From Maribacter caenipelagi (lineage in GTDB: Bacteria > Bacteroidota > Bacteroidia > Flavobacteriales > Flavobacteriaceae), in the NCBI RefSeq assembly GCF_004364175.1, contig NZ_SNZW01000019.1:100656-164655 (forward strand): a DNA stretch of 64,000 nucleotides. The letters are read 5' to 3'. Below the pieces are notes generated by a model. That model searched no databases, had not been told where the DNA came from, and saw only the letters and a list, made by a program, of their open reading frames with translations. How positions within the stretch are numbered: position 1 is the stretch's first letter; every line of letters starts with the position of its first letter. This document shows positions 25,693-34,157 of the stretch, one piece after another. Made by a program: the position numbers and the translations under genes.

Positions 25693-26001
25693 ATGGCAGA
25701 TTTATCACAACAAGATTGGGAAGAACAATTAGAGAAAGATACTAATGCAGTAATTCTCGATGTAAGAACAGAAGAAGAAATAGAAGAAGGTATTATTCCG
25801 AATTCTATAAATATTGATATATACAAAGGTCAAGAGTTTGTAGCAGACCTAGAGAAATTAGACAAAACAAAAAACTACTACGTGTATTGTAGATCTGGTG
25901 CAAGAAGTGGTCAGGCATGTGCGATAATGAAAAGTTTAGGTTTTGATAAAGCATTTAACCTTCAGGGAGGTTTTATGAATTGGGAAGGAGAAACGGCTTA
26001 A
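25693..26001 (+). CDS. Rhodanese-like domain protein
   Basis: A 102-residue single-domain rhodanese, cytoplasmic (no signal). The domain motifs are AVILDVRTEEEIEEGIIPNSINIDI near the N-terminus and the active-site loop YCRSGARSGQA, with the sulfur-carrying Cys and a six-residue loop of the sulfurtransferase type. The closing NLQGGFMNWEGE is standard. Likely role: sulfur transfer or thiol redox chemistry; the acceptor is unknown. It is divergent from marR and 56 bases before the DUF2851 gene. Confidence 0.93.
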   Translation: MADLSQQDWEEQLEKDTNAVILDVRTEEEIEEGIIPNSINIDIYKGQEFVADLEKLDKTKNYYVYCRSGARSGQACAIMKSLGFDKAFNLQGGFMNWEGETA

Positions 26002-26016
26002 TTTTATTTCTTTCAG

Positions 26017-26050
26017 AAAATAGACCCACTTAACTGCGGGTTTTTTATTT
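26017..26050 (+). terminator. Weak terminator after the rhodanese gene
   Basis: A short hairpin (ACCC at 26024-26027 with GGGT at 26038-26041, flanked by A and T tracts that extend the stem imperfectly) is followed by TTTTTTATTTTT. It is weaker than the other terminators in the window. Confidence 0.5.
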
Positions 26051-26057
26051 TTATAAA

Positions 26058-27335
26058 ATGAAGGAAGATTTGCTTCATTTTATATGGAAGTACAAAAAAT
26101 ATCCCATAAACCAACTCGTATCTACTTTTGGTGAGGAGATACACGTGGTTTCAACGGGTATGCATAATCATTTAAGCGGACCAGATTTTTTTAATTCTAA
26201 AATAGAATTGAACGGGCAATTGTGGGCTGGTAACGTAGAAATTCATATAAAATCTTCAGACTGGTATGCGCATCATCACCAAGATGATGTTAATTATGAC
26301 AATGTAATATTGCATGTTGTATGGGAAGACGATATCTCGGTATACAGAAAAGATGGAAGTGAAATTCCCACTTTATCATTAAAAGAATATATACCGTTAA
26401 TGGTGCTAAATACCTATCAAAATCTTTTTAATAGTAAGAATTACAAATTCATTAATTGTGAAAATGAGTTTAATGAAGTTGATGAATTTATAAAAAACAA
26501 TTGGTTAGATAGATTGTTTGTAGAGCGTTTGGAACAGAAATCGATTTTTATTAAAGAGCTATTAGATTATACGAATAATGACTGGGAGCAAGTATTGTTC
26601 TTAATGCTTTTAAAAACTTTTGGGTCTAAAATAAATAGAGAAGCATTTATAGAAATAGGCAAATCAATTGACTTTTCAATAATTAGAAAATTAAATGATA
26701 AACCCCTTCAAATGGAAAGTTTGTTTTTAGGTCAAGCAAATTTACTTGGTAGCACTTTAGAAGACGATAAGTATTATAGCGAGTTGAAAAAGGAATATCA
26801 ATTTTTAAATCATAAGTTTAATTTGAGTCCCGTATTCAAGTCTCCGGAATTTTTTAGGTTGAGACCATCAAATTTTCCTACAATTAGATTAGCACAGTTA
26901 AGCGCTATATATGCTAATAACAATAATTTATTTCATGCATTAATTGAAAATAACGAGCCTAATTTTTCTGATATTTTAAAATCGGGAACAAGCAAGTATT
27001 GGGATACTCATTTTAATTTCGGTAAGATTTCAAAAAAGAGCAAAAAGGGAATTTCAAATTCATTCTTAAACCTGTTGGTGATAAACACTATAATACCGCT
27101 GAAGTTTGCTTATAGCCGTTATAAAGGAGGTTTAGAAAATGAATTATTTCTAAAAATGATGTCAGAAATTAAAAAAGAAGAAAACAGTATTATAGCTAAC
27201 TTTGGTAAATTGGGAATATCAATTAAAAGCGCAAAAGATTCTCAAACATATCTACAGCTATACAATAACTATTGTACAAAAGACAAATGTTTAGATTGTG
27301 CTGTAGGGGCTTCTTTAATGAATGTAAAAGTCTAA
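26058..27335 (+). CDS. DUF2851 family protein
   Basis: A 425-residue protein recognised as the Bacteroidota DUF2851 family from its N-terminal half. It opens MKEDLLHFIWKYKKYP and contains SGPDFFNSKIELNGQLWAGNVEIHIKSSDW and NVILHVVWEDD. This part looks like a nuclease-like alpha/beta core with an NVEIH strand, but no biochemical function is established to my knowledge. A Cys-rich C-terminus (YCTKDKCLDCAVG) could bind metal. It begins a tight run with the PspC and K+ channel genes. Confidence 0.88.
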   Translation: MKEDLLHFIWKYKKYPINQLVSTFGEEIHVVSTGMHNHLSGPDFFNSKIELNGQLWAGNVEIHIKSSDWYAHHHQDDVNYDNVILHVVWEDDISVYRKDGSEIPTLSLKEYIPLMVLNTYQNLFNSKNYKFINCENEFNEVDEFIKNNWLDRLFVERLEQKSIFIKELLDYTNNDWEQVLFLMLLKTFGSKINREAFIEIGKSIDFSIIRKLNDKPLQMESLFLGQANLLGSTLEDDKYYSELKKEYQFLNHKFNLSPVFKSPEFFRLRPSNFPTIRLAQLSAIYANNNNLFHALIENNEPNFSDILKSGTSKYWDTHFNFGKISKKSKKGISNSFLNLLVINTIIPLKFAYSRYKGGLENELFLKMMSEIKKEENSIIANFGKLGISIKSAKDSQTYLQLYNNYCTKDKCLDCAVGASLMNVKV

Positions 27336-27346
27336 TTTTATACCCC

Positions 27347-27574
27347 ATGAACCTATTTTACAAAATATTGCATTATTTTCAAAAGAGAGGGTATGAGGTT
27401 TGTGGTAGAATTGCCGAACGTTTAGGTATACGGGCAAGAGTTGTAAGAACATCGTTCATTTATCTCACTTTTGTGACCGTAGGCTTCGGATTTGCACTTT
27501 ATTTATTTCTGGCTTTCTGGCTTAGAATAAAAGATTTGATTTATACGAAACGAAATTCTGTTTTTGATTTGTAA
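27347..27574 (+). CDS. PspC domain protein
   Basis: A 75-residue membrane protein consisting of little more than a PspC domain: EVCGRIAERLGIRARVVRTSF leads into a hydrophobic helix (IYLTFVTVGFGFALYLFLAFWL). PspC-type proteins belong to the phage-shock/envelope-stress response in other bacteria; stand-alone copies are common in Bacteroidota with no defined role. The start ATG at 27347 lies 11 bases after the DUF2851 stop; a longer frame reaching back into that gene is rejected. The stop is three bases before the K+ channel gene. Confidence 0.85.
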   Translation: MNLFYKILHYFQKRGYEVCGRIAERLGIRARVVRTSFIYLTFVTVGFGFALYLFLAFWLRIKDLIYTKRNSVFDL

Positions 27575-27577
27575 TAT

Positions 27578-28585
27578 ATGATGCAATTATTTCGGTCTAA
27601 AATTTATTTGGCATTGGCATTAATGCTAATGGTTTTGACATTCGGTGTACTTGGCTACAGAATTGTTGCCGACTATTCTTGGGTCGATGCTTTTTATATG
27701 ACCATAATTACGGTAACCACCGTAGGTTTTTCAGAGGTTAGACCCATGGGACCTGCAGGAAAGATATTTACCATAATTCTTATTGTTACAAGTGTGTTTA
27801 TAGTTGGTTTCGCTATATCTATAGTTACCGAATACTTACTCTCTAGAAACTCAGTTGAACTGCTAAAAAAGAAAAAAATGAAGAATGCCATCGAAAATTT
27901 AAATCAGCATGTTATCGTCTGTGGTTTTGGGCGAAATGGTATGCAGGCTGCTGAAAGGTTGAAAGCTTATAAAAGACCCTTTGTAGTCATTGAGAAAGAT
28001 AAAGAGGTAATAGAACGATTTGAAGAAGGTGTTTTATTTGTCGAAGGTGATGCAAATGATGATGATGTACTAATGGAAGCTGGTATTGAAAGGTCTCAAT
28101 ATTTAATTGCTACCTTACCCGATGATGCTGCAAATTTATTTGTTGTTCTTTCTGCCAGGCAAATGAAAAAAAATCTTTTCATTATAAGTAGGGCCTCATT
28201 GGTCAATTCTCAGAAGAAGTTATTTTTGGCAGGAGCGAATAAAGTTATTATGCCAGATAAAATCGGGGGTGATCACATGGCATCTTTGGTGGTTATGCCA
28301 GATCTTATCACATTTATGGATAAGCTTTCAATGGAAGGTGAGCATACGACTAATCTAGAAGAGGTAGCTATTGAAGATTTTGCTAATCAAATAGACTGTA
28401 ATTCGTTGAGAGATTTAGATTTACGTAGAAAAACCGGTTGTACTATAATAGGTTATATTTCTCCGGATGGTGAGTATATTATAAACCCAGAAGCTGATAT
28501 GAAATTACAGCCGAAAAGTAAGGTCATAGTATTGGGCAGACCTGAACAAATAAAGATATTGAACGAAATGTTCAATATCGAATAA
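27578..28585 (+). CDS. Two-transmembrane potassium channel with RCK (TrkA-N/TrkA-C) domains
   Basis: A 335-residue channel subunit of the MthK/Kch type. Transmembrane helix 1 is at about 9-30, a pore loop with filter TVTTVGFSE at 44-52, and helix 2 at about 62-86. A Rossmann RCK domain follows (VIVCGFGRNGMQAAERL glycine motif; EGDANDDDVLMEAGI), and a TrkA-C domain ends the protein. The filter has Phe in place of the usual Tyr of TVGYG and SE in place of GD. That variant occurs in this subfamily, so K+ selectivity is likely but not proven. It would assemble as a tetramer gated by ligand binding to the RCK ring. It is co-transcribed with PspC. Confidence 0.92.
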   Translation: MMQLFRSKIYLALALMLMVLTFGVLGYRIVADYSWVDAFYMTIITVTTVGFSEVRPMGPAGKIFTIILIVTSVFIVGFAISIVTEYLLSRNSVELLKKKKMKNAIENLNQHVIVCGFGRNGMQAAERLKAYKRPFVVIEKDKEVIERFEEGVLFVEGDANDDDVLMEAGIERSQYLIATLPDDAANLFVVLSARQMKKNLFIISRASLVNSQKKLFLAGANKVIMPDKIGGDHMASLVVMPDLITFMDKLSMEGEHTTNLEEVAIEDFANQIDCNSLRDLDLRRKTGCTIIGYISPDGEYIINPEADMKLQPKSKVIVLGRPEQIKILNEMFNIE

Positions 28586-28601
28586 TTATCTTTCTGTCGT
28601 T

Positions 28602-28609
28602 TATATTTG
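28602..28609 (+). promoter_or_regulatory. -7 promoter element for the alanine symporter gene
   Basis: TATATTTG, an exact -7 match, lies 65 bases upstream of the symporter ATG in a short intergenic region. No TTTG was found at the usual -33 spacing. Confidence 0.5.
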
Positions 28610-28674
28610 ATTGCATCCATTATTTTTAAGATATTGCTAGACTAACTAACTAATTCAAAATAAATTTTAAACTT

Positions 28675-30363
28675 ATGAAGTATAAACTTCTAACCCTGTT
28701 TACGTTTTTATTTCCCTTTTTAATTTTTTCTCAAGAAGTAGGATTAGATCAACAAATAGATCAAGCCTTTAAGCCTATTTCAGATTTCTTCTCAGCAGTT
28801 ATTTTCTTCAATGTTTGGCATGACCCAGATATACCATTTGTTTTAGTATTATTGGTAGGTAGTGCTATGTTCTTCACTTTATATTTTGGTTTTCCTAATA
28901 TTAGATTTTTTGGAAAGGCCATTAATACTGTTCGTGGTAAGTATGAAGATATTGAAAAACATGGTGCGCAGAATCTTTATGGTGAAGATGGTATAGCACA
29001 AGGTCAAGATTTATCGAATGTTGACATAGAGGATCATCTTGTAAGTATGGAGAATGATCTTGCTATTGATGGTGATATCATTGATACGATTAGAGATGAA
29101 AGTTCAGACGGTGAGGTAAGTCATTTTCAAGCTTTGGCAACTGCGGTTTCAGGTACGGTAGGTAATGGTAATATAGCAGGTGTTGCATTAGCAATTGCAC
29201 TTGGTGGACCAGGAGCTACTTTTTGGATGATTGTTTGCGGTCTTCTTGGTATGTCAACAAAGTTTGTTGAATGTACACTAGGAGTTCAATATAGAGATGT
29301 AGGCGAAGATGGTACCGTTTATGGCGGTCCTATGTATTACATAAGTAAAGGATTAAAAGAAAGAGGTTTCAAAAATTTGGGTAAAGTTGCTGCTGTAATT
29401 TTTGCGATTTTTTGTATTGGAGGCTCTTTTGGCGGTGGTAACGCTGCCCAATCTAACCAGGCAACAATCGTTATAAAAGAACTATTTAACTGGCAAAGTA
29501 CTGCTGCAGGGGCAATAGTTGGTCTTGTATTAGCTATTCTTGTAGGTGTTATTATTATAGGCGGTATTAAGCGTATAGCCCAAGTAACAGAAAAAGTTGT
29601 TCCATTCATGGCTGTTATGTATGTTGTTGCTTGTTTGTATATCATTATAAGTAATTATTCATTAGTAGATAACGCTATTGCATTAATTGTAGATGAGGCG
29701 TTTAAACCAACTGCAATTGGAGTGGGTAGTCTAATAGGTGTATTGTTGGTAGGTTTTAAAAGAGCGGCATTTTCAAATGAAGCTGGTGCAGGTTCTGCTT
29801 CGATTGCCCATTCTGCTGTAAGAACAAAATATTCTGCTTCTGAAGGTTTGGTAGCATTATTAGAGCCTTTTATTGATACCGTTGTTATCTGTTCAATGAC
29901 AGCAATAGTAATTATCATCTTTAATTTTGGAGGAGCCTTCACCTATGGTGGTGATGGTACTGGTTCTGTATTAATTGATGGTGTTCCTTACGAAGGTGCT
30001 GGTATTACTGCTGTAGCTTTTGCGGAATATATTCCTTATTCAAATGTATTTTTAACTATCGCCGTGGTATTATTTGCAGTATCTACAATGATATCTTGGT
30101 CTTATTATGGACTACAATCTTGGAAATTTTTATTCGGAAGAGGTAAAACGGCAGATATGGTTTATAAATTATTGTTCTGTACGTTTATTGTTATTGGTGC
30201 AGCAGCAAGTATGAAATCTATTTGGGATTTCTCAGATGCCATGATATTTGCAATGGTATTCCCCAATATGGTAGGTCTATTCTTTTTATTCCCAGTAGTG
30301 AAAAAGCAATTGAACAGATACCTAGATGCGATCAAATTGAAGTATGACGCTATAGAAGATTAA
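28675..30363 (+). CDS. Sodium:alanine symporter family protein (AGCS)
   Basis: A 562-residue AGCS (alanine/glycine:cation symporter) transporter. Family segments include GTVGNGNIAGVALAIALGGPGA, the substrate-site region GMSTKFVECTLGVQYRD, and GPMYYISKGL. GGSFGGGNAAQSNQ and FKRAAFSNEAGAGSASIAHSA are also typical. About ten membrane helices are visible. It is longer than bacterial AGCS proteins of ~450-480 residues because of an N-terminal signal-like segment ending FSQ (residues 1-20) and an acidic insertion at about residues 85-140. Such extensions are seen in Bacteroidota homologues. The substrate is probably alanine or glycine with Na+. Confidence 0.93.
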   Translation: MKYKLLTLFTFLFPFLIFSQEVGLDQQIDQAFKPISDFFSAVIFFNVWHDPDIPFVLVLLVGSAMFFTLYFGFPNIRFFGKAINTVRGKYEDIEKHGAQNLYGEDGIAQGQDLSNVDIEDHLVSMENDLAIDGDIIDTIRDESSDGEVSHFQALATAVSGTVGNGNIAGVALAIALGGPGATFWMIVCGLLGMSTKFVECTLGVQYRDVGEDGTVYGGPMYYISKGLKERGFKNLGKVAAVIFAIFCIGGSFGGGNAAQSNQATIVIKELFNWQSTAAGAIVGLVLAILVGVIIIGGIKRIAQVTEKVVPFMAVMYVVACLYIIISNYSLVDNAIALIVDEAFKPTAIGVGSLIGVLLVGFKRAAFSNEAGAGSASIAHSAVRTKYSASEGLVALLEPFIDTVVICSMTAIVIIIFNFGGAFTYGGDGTGSVLIDGVPYEGAGITAVAFAEYIPYSNVFLTIAVVLFAVSTMISWSYYGLQSWKFLFGRGKTADMVYKLLFCTFIVIGAAASMKSIWDFSDAMIFAMVFPNMVGLFFLFPVVKKQLNRYLDAIKLKYDAIED

Positions 30364-30371
30364 AATTTAAC

Positions 30372-31241
30372 ATGAGTTCATTTAAATCCCACTTCACGTT
30401 GAATAAACAAGAACGAAGTGGGATTTTCTTTTTGCTATTTTTTCTGATAATTGTTCAATTAGGGTATTATCTATATCAAACTAATGTAGCAGGTCAGTCT
30501 TCACCTTTTGCACCTGATAATGTTGTGCAGGCCGAAATCGATTCTTTAAGGACTATTAGCCTTAAAAAGGATACGGTTCATGTATATCCATTTAATCCGA
30601 ATTTCATTACTGATTTTAAAGGCTATACACTTGGTATGTCGGTTGAGGAAATAGATAGATTACATGAATTTAGAACGAAAGATGAATTTGTCAATACTAC
30701 ATTAGAATTTCAAAACGTTACTAAAGTTTCAGATTCATTGCTTAAAATTATCGCTCCATTTTTTAAATTTCCAGAATGGACCCAAAATAAGAAAAGGAAA
30801 ACTTACAATACGTCAACCTCTAATTATAAGGTTAAGAACGTTATTTGGAAAGATTTGAATACGGCAACAGCCGAAGATTTAAAAAAGATTAGTGGAATAG
30901 GGGAGAAGTTATCGGCTAGAATAATAAAATTTAGAGACCGCTTGGGAGGTTTTTTAATCGATGACCAATTATTTGATGTTTATGGTCTCGAGGTAGATGT
31001 CGTTGCAAGAGCTCTAAAGCAGTTTAAGGTGATAACGAAACCAAATATTATAAAAATAAATGTAAATACCGCAACGGCAGAAGAATTGGCTAAATTGATA
31101 TATCTGCAAAAACACGTTGCTGAGAGCATAGTAAATTATCGTAATCTCAACGGAAGTATCAATTCTTTGAACGATTTAGTGAAAATTGAGGAATTTCCGG
31201 CAGAGCGTATTAATAGAATTGCTTTATATTTGTCATTATAA
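30372..31241 (+). CDS. Helix-hairpin-helix (ComEA-like) membrane-anchored protein
   Basis: A 289-residue protein with an N-terminal membrane anchor (GIFFLLFFLIIVQLGYYLYQ) and a linker. Two to three helix-hairpin-helix units follow: DLNTATAEDLKKISGIGEKL with ARIIKFRDRLGGF, and VNTATAEELAKLIYLQKHVA with ESIVNYRNLNG. The N-T-A-x-A-E-(D/E)-L signature is that of ComEA, which binds DNA outside the membrane during uptake. Bacteroidota relatives are larger than Firmicutes ComEA, and a competence role here is inference. It starts 8 bases after the symporter stop. Confidence 0.85.
   Translation: MSSFKSHFTLNKQERSGIFFLLFFLIIVQLGYYLYQTNVAGQSSPFAPDNVVQAEIDSLRTISLKKDTVHVYPFNPNFITDFKGYTLGMSVEEIDRLHEFRTKDEFVNTTLEFQNVTKVSDSLLKIIAPFFKFPEWTQNKKRKTYNTSTSNYKVKNVIWKDLNTATAEDLKKISGIGEKLSARIIKFRDRLGGFLIDDQLFDVYGLEVDVVARALKQFKVITKPNIIKINVNTATAEELAKLIYLQKHVAESIVNYRNLNGSINSLNDLVKIEEFPAERINRIALYLSL
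31225..31232 (+). promoter_or_regulatory. Possible -7 promoter element for the acyl-CoA dehydrogenase gene
   Basis: TATATTTG lies inside the last codons of the ComEA-like gene, 20 bases before the acyl-CoA dehydrogenase ATG. The match is exact, but it coincides with Leu-Tyr-Leu codons and has no -33 partner, so chance is possible. Confidence 0.35.
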
Positions 31242-31251
31242 AAAAAACGCT

Positions 31252-32421
31252 ATGCAAAGTATGTACTTCACAGAAGAACATCAATTATTTAGGAACAGCC
31301 TAAAAGATTTTTTACAGAAAGAAGTGGTCCCACATATTGATAAATGGGAAGAAACTGGAACAATTGAAAGGTTCATTTGGAAGAAATTTGGTGATATGGG
31401 CTATTTTGGTCTCGCAACTCCTGAAGAAGATGGTGGTCTTGGACTTGATCTTTTTTATACCATTATTTTTTTAGAAGAATTACAAAAGATAAATTCTGGC
31501 GGATTCGCAGCTGCAATGTGGGCTCATGCATACTTGGCAATGACACATTTAAATAAGGAAGCAGATTCTTTTTTAAAGGAAAAGTACTTGCGGCCAAGTG
31601 TTAATGGCGATAAAATCGGTTGTCTTTGTATATCAGAACCTTTTGGTGGTAGTGATGTCGCTGCGATGAGAACCACGGCTGTAAAACAGGGTGGTCATTA
31701 TGTATTAAATGGTTCAAAAACATTTATTACCAATGGTGTATATGCAGACTACATGATTGTAGCGGCAAAAACAAGTCCTGAGTTAGGTAATAAGGGTATC
31801 AGCATTTTTGCAGTAGATAGAAATAGTGAAGGTGTAACTGCAAATAAATTGAATAAACTAGGTTGGAGAGCATCAGATACAGCCGAGTTGGCATTTGATA
31901 ATGTAAAAATCCCATTGGAGAATCTTATGGGAGATGAAAACATGGGCTTTTCGTATATAATGGAGCATTTCTCCTTAGAAAGATTGGTAATGGGTGTTAA
32001 CGCCCACGCTAGGTCAGAGCATGTTTTAGATTATGCTTTAAATTATATGTCAGAAAGGGAGGCTTTTGGTAAGTCTATCAATAAATTTCAGGCATTAAGA
32101 CACCGTGTGGTGGATCTACATGCCGATATAGATATGTGTAAAGAATATAATTATTCTGTTGCATATCGTTTAGATAAAGGTCAGTATGTAGTTAAAGAGG
32201 CGACTATATCTAAATTAAAATCTACAAAAGTTGCTGATGAGGTAGCTTATGAATGTTTACAGTTTTTAGGTGGTTACGGTTATATTGAAGATTACCCAAT
32301 GGCACGTAATTTTAGAGATAGTAGGTTAGGACCGATTGGCGGTGGTACATCAGAGATTTTACGAGAAATCATTTCTAAAATCATCATAGATAAGAAAGAA
32401 TACAGACCAGCTACAGTGTAG
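31252..32421 (+). CDS. Acyl-CoA dehydrogenase
   Basis: A 389-residue FAD-dependent acyl-CoA dehydrogenase, full length. Marks are CLCISEPFGGSDVAAMRTTA (flavin contact), YVLNGSKTFITNGVYADYMIV, and REAFGKSINKFQALRHRVVDL. The C-terminal FLGGYGYIEDYPMARNFRDS, then GPIGGGTSEILREII, completes it. The residue before GTSEI is Gly where short/medium-chain enzymes have the catalytic Glu, as in the long-chain/isovaleryl branches that place the base elsewhere. It probably acts in beta-oxidation or branched-chain amino acid breakdown; chain length is not decidable. The start at 31252 is preferred to the longer frame, which overlaps the preceding gene. Confidence 0.92.
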   Translation: MQSMYFTEEHQLFRNSLKDFLQKEVVPHIDKWEETGTIERFIWKKFGDMGYFGLATPEEDGGLGLDLFYTIIFLEELQKINSGGFAAAMWAHAYLAMTHLNKEADSFLKEKYLRPSVNGDKIGCLCISEPFGGSDVAAMRTTAVKQGGHYVLNGSKTFITNGVYADYMIVAAKTSPELGNKGISIFAVDRNSEGVTANKLNKLGWRASDTAELAFDNVKIPLENLMGDENMGFSYIMEHFSLERLVMGVNAHARSEHVLDYALNYMSEREAFGKSINKFQALRHRVVDLHADIDMCKEYNYSVAYRLDKGQYVVKEATISKLKSTKVADEVAYECLQFLGGYGYIEDYPMARNFRDSRLGPIGGGTSEILREIISKIIIDKKEYRPATV

Positions 32422-32457
32422 CTATTTCAATTAAAATTTTAAAAATCAGTTTAAAGG

Positions 32458-32487
32458 TTGCCGATTTGAATATAGTTCTTATATTTG
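32458..32487 (+). promoter_or_regulatory. rpsU promoter
   Basis: TTG (32458-32460), 19 bases, then TATATTTG (32480-32487) form a consensus Bacteroidota promoter 34 bases upstream of the rpsU ATG. Confidence 0.82.
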
Positions 32488-32504
32488 CAGCCTTAATCAT
32501 AAAG

Positions 32505-32515
32505 AAAGGAGGTTG
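32505..32515 (+). promoter_or_regulatory. Strong Shine-Dalgarno sequence of rpsU
   Basis: AAAGGAGGTTG lies with the GGAGG core about 8-9 bases upstream of the rpsU ATG. Most genes in this window have no such site, as expected in Bacteroidota, where the 16S tail is sequestered by bS21, bS18 and bS6. An extended Shine-Dalgarno on rpsU is a known Bacteroidia feature, read as autoregulation: ribosomes lacking bS21 can use the site and so raise bS21 synthesis. Confidence 0.85.
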
Positions 32516-32521
32516 TAGCCC

Positions 32522-32716
32522 ATGTTAATAATACCAGTAAAAGAAGGAGAAAACATCGATAGAGCTTTAAAACGTTTCAAACGTAAGTTCGATAAGACAG
32601 GTACAATGAGACAGTTGCGTAAGCGTCAGCAGTTCAATAAGCCATCAGTTGTTCGTAGAGCACAGATACAAAAAGCAGAATATATTCAAGGTCTAAGAGA
32701 TCAAGAAGAAGTTTAG
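32522..32716 (+). CDS. rpsU: 30S ribosomal protein S21 (bS21)
   Basis: A 64-residue basic protein matching bS21 throughout (MLIIPVKEGENIDRALKRFK; RKFDKTGTMRQLRKRQQFNKP). In Bacteroidota bS21 helps sequester the 3' tail of 16S rRNA on the 30S platform. The gene has its own consensus promoter, a strong Shine-Dalgarno and its own terminator, so it is separately transcribed and likely self-regulated. Confidence 0.97.
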   Translation: MLIIPVKEGENIDRALKRFKRKFDKTGTMRQLRKRQQFNKPSVVRRAQIQKAEYIQGLRDQEEV

Positions 32717-32742
32717 ACTTTGTAATAGAAAATAGAAAATAG

Positions 32743-32771
32743 AAAATCCCGCAATTTGCGGGATTTTTTTT
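32743..32771 (+). terminator. Terminator of rpsU
   Basis: A perfect 10-bp stem (AAAATCCCGC at 32743-32752 with its complement at 32758-32767, 5-base loop) is followed by a run of T through 32771. Confidence 0.9.
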
Positions 32772-32813
32772 GTCCAAATTTCAACAAACACAAAACTTTG
32801 ATACCTTTAGAAT

Positions 32814-33704
32814 ATGTTTTTGACAGAGTTTATTTCTTATTTAACGTTAGAGAAAAATTATTCTAAGCATACTGCGAGGGCGTACGAGAATGATATTCTT
32901 GAATTTAGTGGTTTCTGCTTTTCAAATTATGATATCAACGATATTGATATTGTAGCATATGACATAGTTCGATTTTGGATTGTTAATTTGTCGGAAAGAA
33001 AAATCAACAATAGATCTATAAATAGAAAAGTATCGTCATTAAAAGCTTATTTCAAGTTTCTTCAAAAAATAGAGGTAACAGAAATTAATCCGTTGAATAA
33101 GCATAAGGCTTTGAAGACTGCAAAGAAAGTCGAGATTCCTTTTTCTGAGATAGAAATGGAAAATGTGCTATCGCAAATAGAGTATAAAGATGATTTTGAG
33201 GGTATAAGAGATGAATTGCTAATACATGTTCTGTATGTTACCGGTATGCGTAGGGCAGAGGTTATAGCATTGAAAGTGTCAGATGTAGATTTTGAAACAA
33301 TGACTATTAAAGTCTTAGGTAAGCGTAATAAAGAGAGAATTATACCGATGCTAGCAGAAAGCAAAGAAAAATTTAATGAATATCTCTTAGAGCGTAAAAA
33401 ACTGAATGAGGTGATTGACAATAAATTTATGTTCTTAACGAAATCAGGTAATAAATTGTATGAAACTCTTGTTTATAGATTAATAAAAAAGTACTTTAGA
33501 GAGGTGTCCTCAAAGGTGAAGACGAGTCCGCACATTCTTAGGCACACCTTTGCTACGCATCTTTTGAATAAAGGTGCAGATTTGAATGCTGTTAAAGAGT
33601 TGTTGGGTCATTCTAGTTTGGCTTCTACCCAAGTGTACACACATAACAGTATTGTGGAATTGAAAAAGGTTCATGCAAGGGCTCATCCAAGAGGAAACAA
33701 ATAA
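32814..33704 (+). CDS. XerC/XerD-type tyrosine recombinase
   Basis: A 296-residue tyrosine recombinase of standard Xer length. The N-terminal SAM-like core-binding domain (FLTEFISYLTLEKNYSKHTA to about residue 95) and the catalytic domain are both complete. Catalytic residues are the Arg in YVTGMRRAEVIAL, the Lys region VLGKRNKERIIP, His and Arg in HILRHTFATHLL, the His in LLGHSSLAST, and the nucleophile Tyr in QVYTH. Xer recombinases resolve chromosome dimers at dif. The chromosomal setting between rpsU and hpf suggests a housekeeping Xer rather than a mobile-element integrase. XerC and XerD cannot be separated by eye. Confidence 0.93.
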   Translation: MFLTEFISYLTLEKNYSKHTARAYENDILEFSGFCFSNYDINDIDIVAYDIVRFWIVNLSERKINNRSINRKVSSLKAYFKFLQKIEVTEINPLNKHKALKTAKKVEIPFSEIEMENVLSQIEYKDDFEGIRDELLIHVLYVTGMRRAEVIALKVSDVDFETMTIKVLGKRNKERIIPMLAESKEKFNEYLLERKKLNEVIDNKFMFLTKSGNKLYETLVYRLIKKYFREVSSKVKTSPHILRHTFATHLLNKGADLNAVKELLGHSSLASTQVYTHNSIVELKKVHARAHPRGNK

Positions 33705-33751
33705 TAATTGTAGAATCAGGCTAAATTCTTAAAGCCATAAATTTTCTGAGT

Positions 33752-34054
33752 ATGAAAGTAAATACGCAATCGGTAAATTTTAATGCAAACGATGAGTTGA
33801 TTAATTTCCTTCAAAATAGGCTTGATAAAGTGGAAACCTTTTATTCTAAGGTGATTAGCTCTGATGTTTATATGAAAGTTGAGAATACAAGTGCCAAAGA
33901 GAATAAAATAGTTGAAATAAAAATTACGGTTCCAAAAGATAAATTTATAGTAAAAAAACAATGTAAATCATTTGAAGAGGCTGTAGACTCAGCCTGTAGT
34001 TCGTTGGAACGCAGGCTAATAAAACAAAAAGAGAAATTAAGATTACAAGCTTGA
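33752..34054 (+). CDS. hpf: Ribosome hibernation-promoting factor (HPF/RaiA, short form)
   Basis: A 100-residue short-form HPF/YfiA protein: MKVNTQSVNFNANDELINFL, SSDVYMKVENTSAKENKIVEIKI, and CKSFEEAVDSACSSLERRLIKQKEK at the C-terminus. It has the beta-alpha-beta-beta-beta-alpha fold that binds the 30S decoding channel and silences or stabilises ribosomes in stationary phase. The long-form dimerisation tail is missing. It lies 47 bases after the recombinase gene and directly before the tRNA cluster. Confidence 0.93.
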   Translation: MKVNTQSVNFNANDELINFLQNRLDKVETFYSKVISSDVYMKVENTSAKENKIVEIKITVPKDKFIVKKQCKSFEEAVDSACSSLERRLIKQKEKLRLQA

Positions 34055-34076
34055 TAAAAATTTTTCAAAATTTGTT

Positions 34077-34105
34077 TTGAATAAACAAAAAATACTATAC
34101 ATTTG
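34077..34105 (+). promoter_or_regulatory. Promoter of the tRNA-tuf cluster
   Basis: TTG (34077-34079), 18 bases, then TACATTTG (34098-34105) fit the Bacteroidota consensus. The first tRNA begins 53 bases later. Confidence 0.75.
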
Positions 34106-34157
34106 CAGTCCGTTAGAAATAGCGGGCTTTTTTATGACAGAAAAAGTCGTGAAATAA

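Noticed and set aside
27272..27346. Longer start for the PspC protein.
   Set aside because: The extension overlaps the DUF2851 C-terminus in another frame; PspC homology begins at the ATG at 27347.
31186..31251. Longer start for the acyl-CoA dehydrogenase.
   Set aside because: It would overlap the end of the ComEA-like gene, and the extra residues do not fit the family; the ATG at 31252 gives the standard N-terminus.
32814..33704. The tyrosine recombinase as the integrase of a mobile element next to tRNA genes.
   Set aside because: It has Xer length and motifs, housekeeping neighbours (rpsU, hpf), and no attachment-site repeats or cargo genes were seen between it and the tRNAs.
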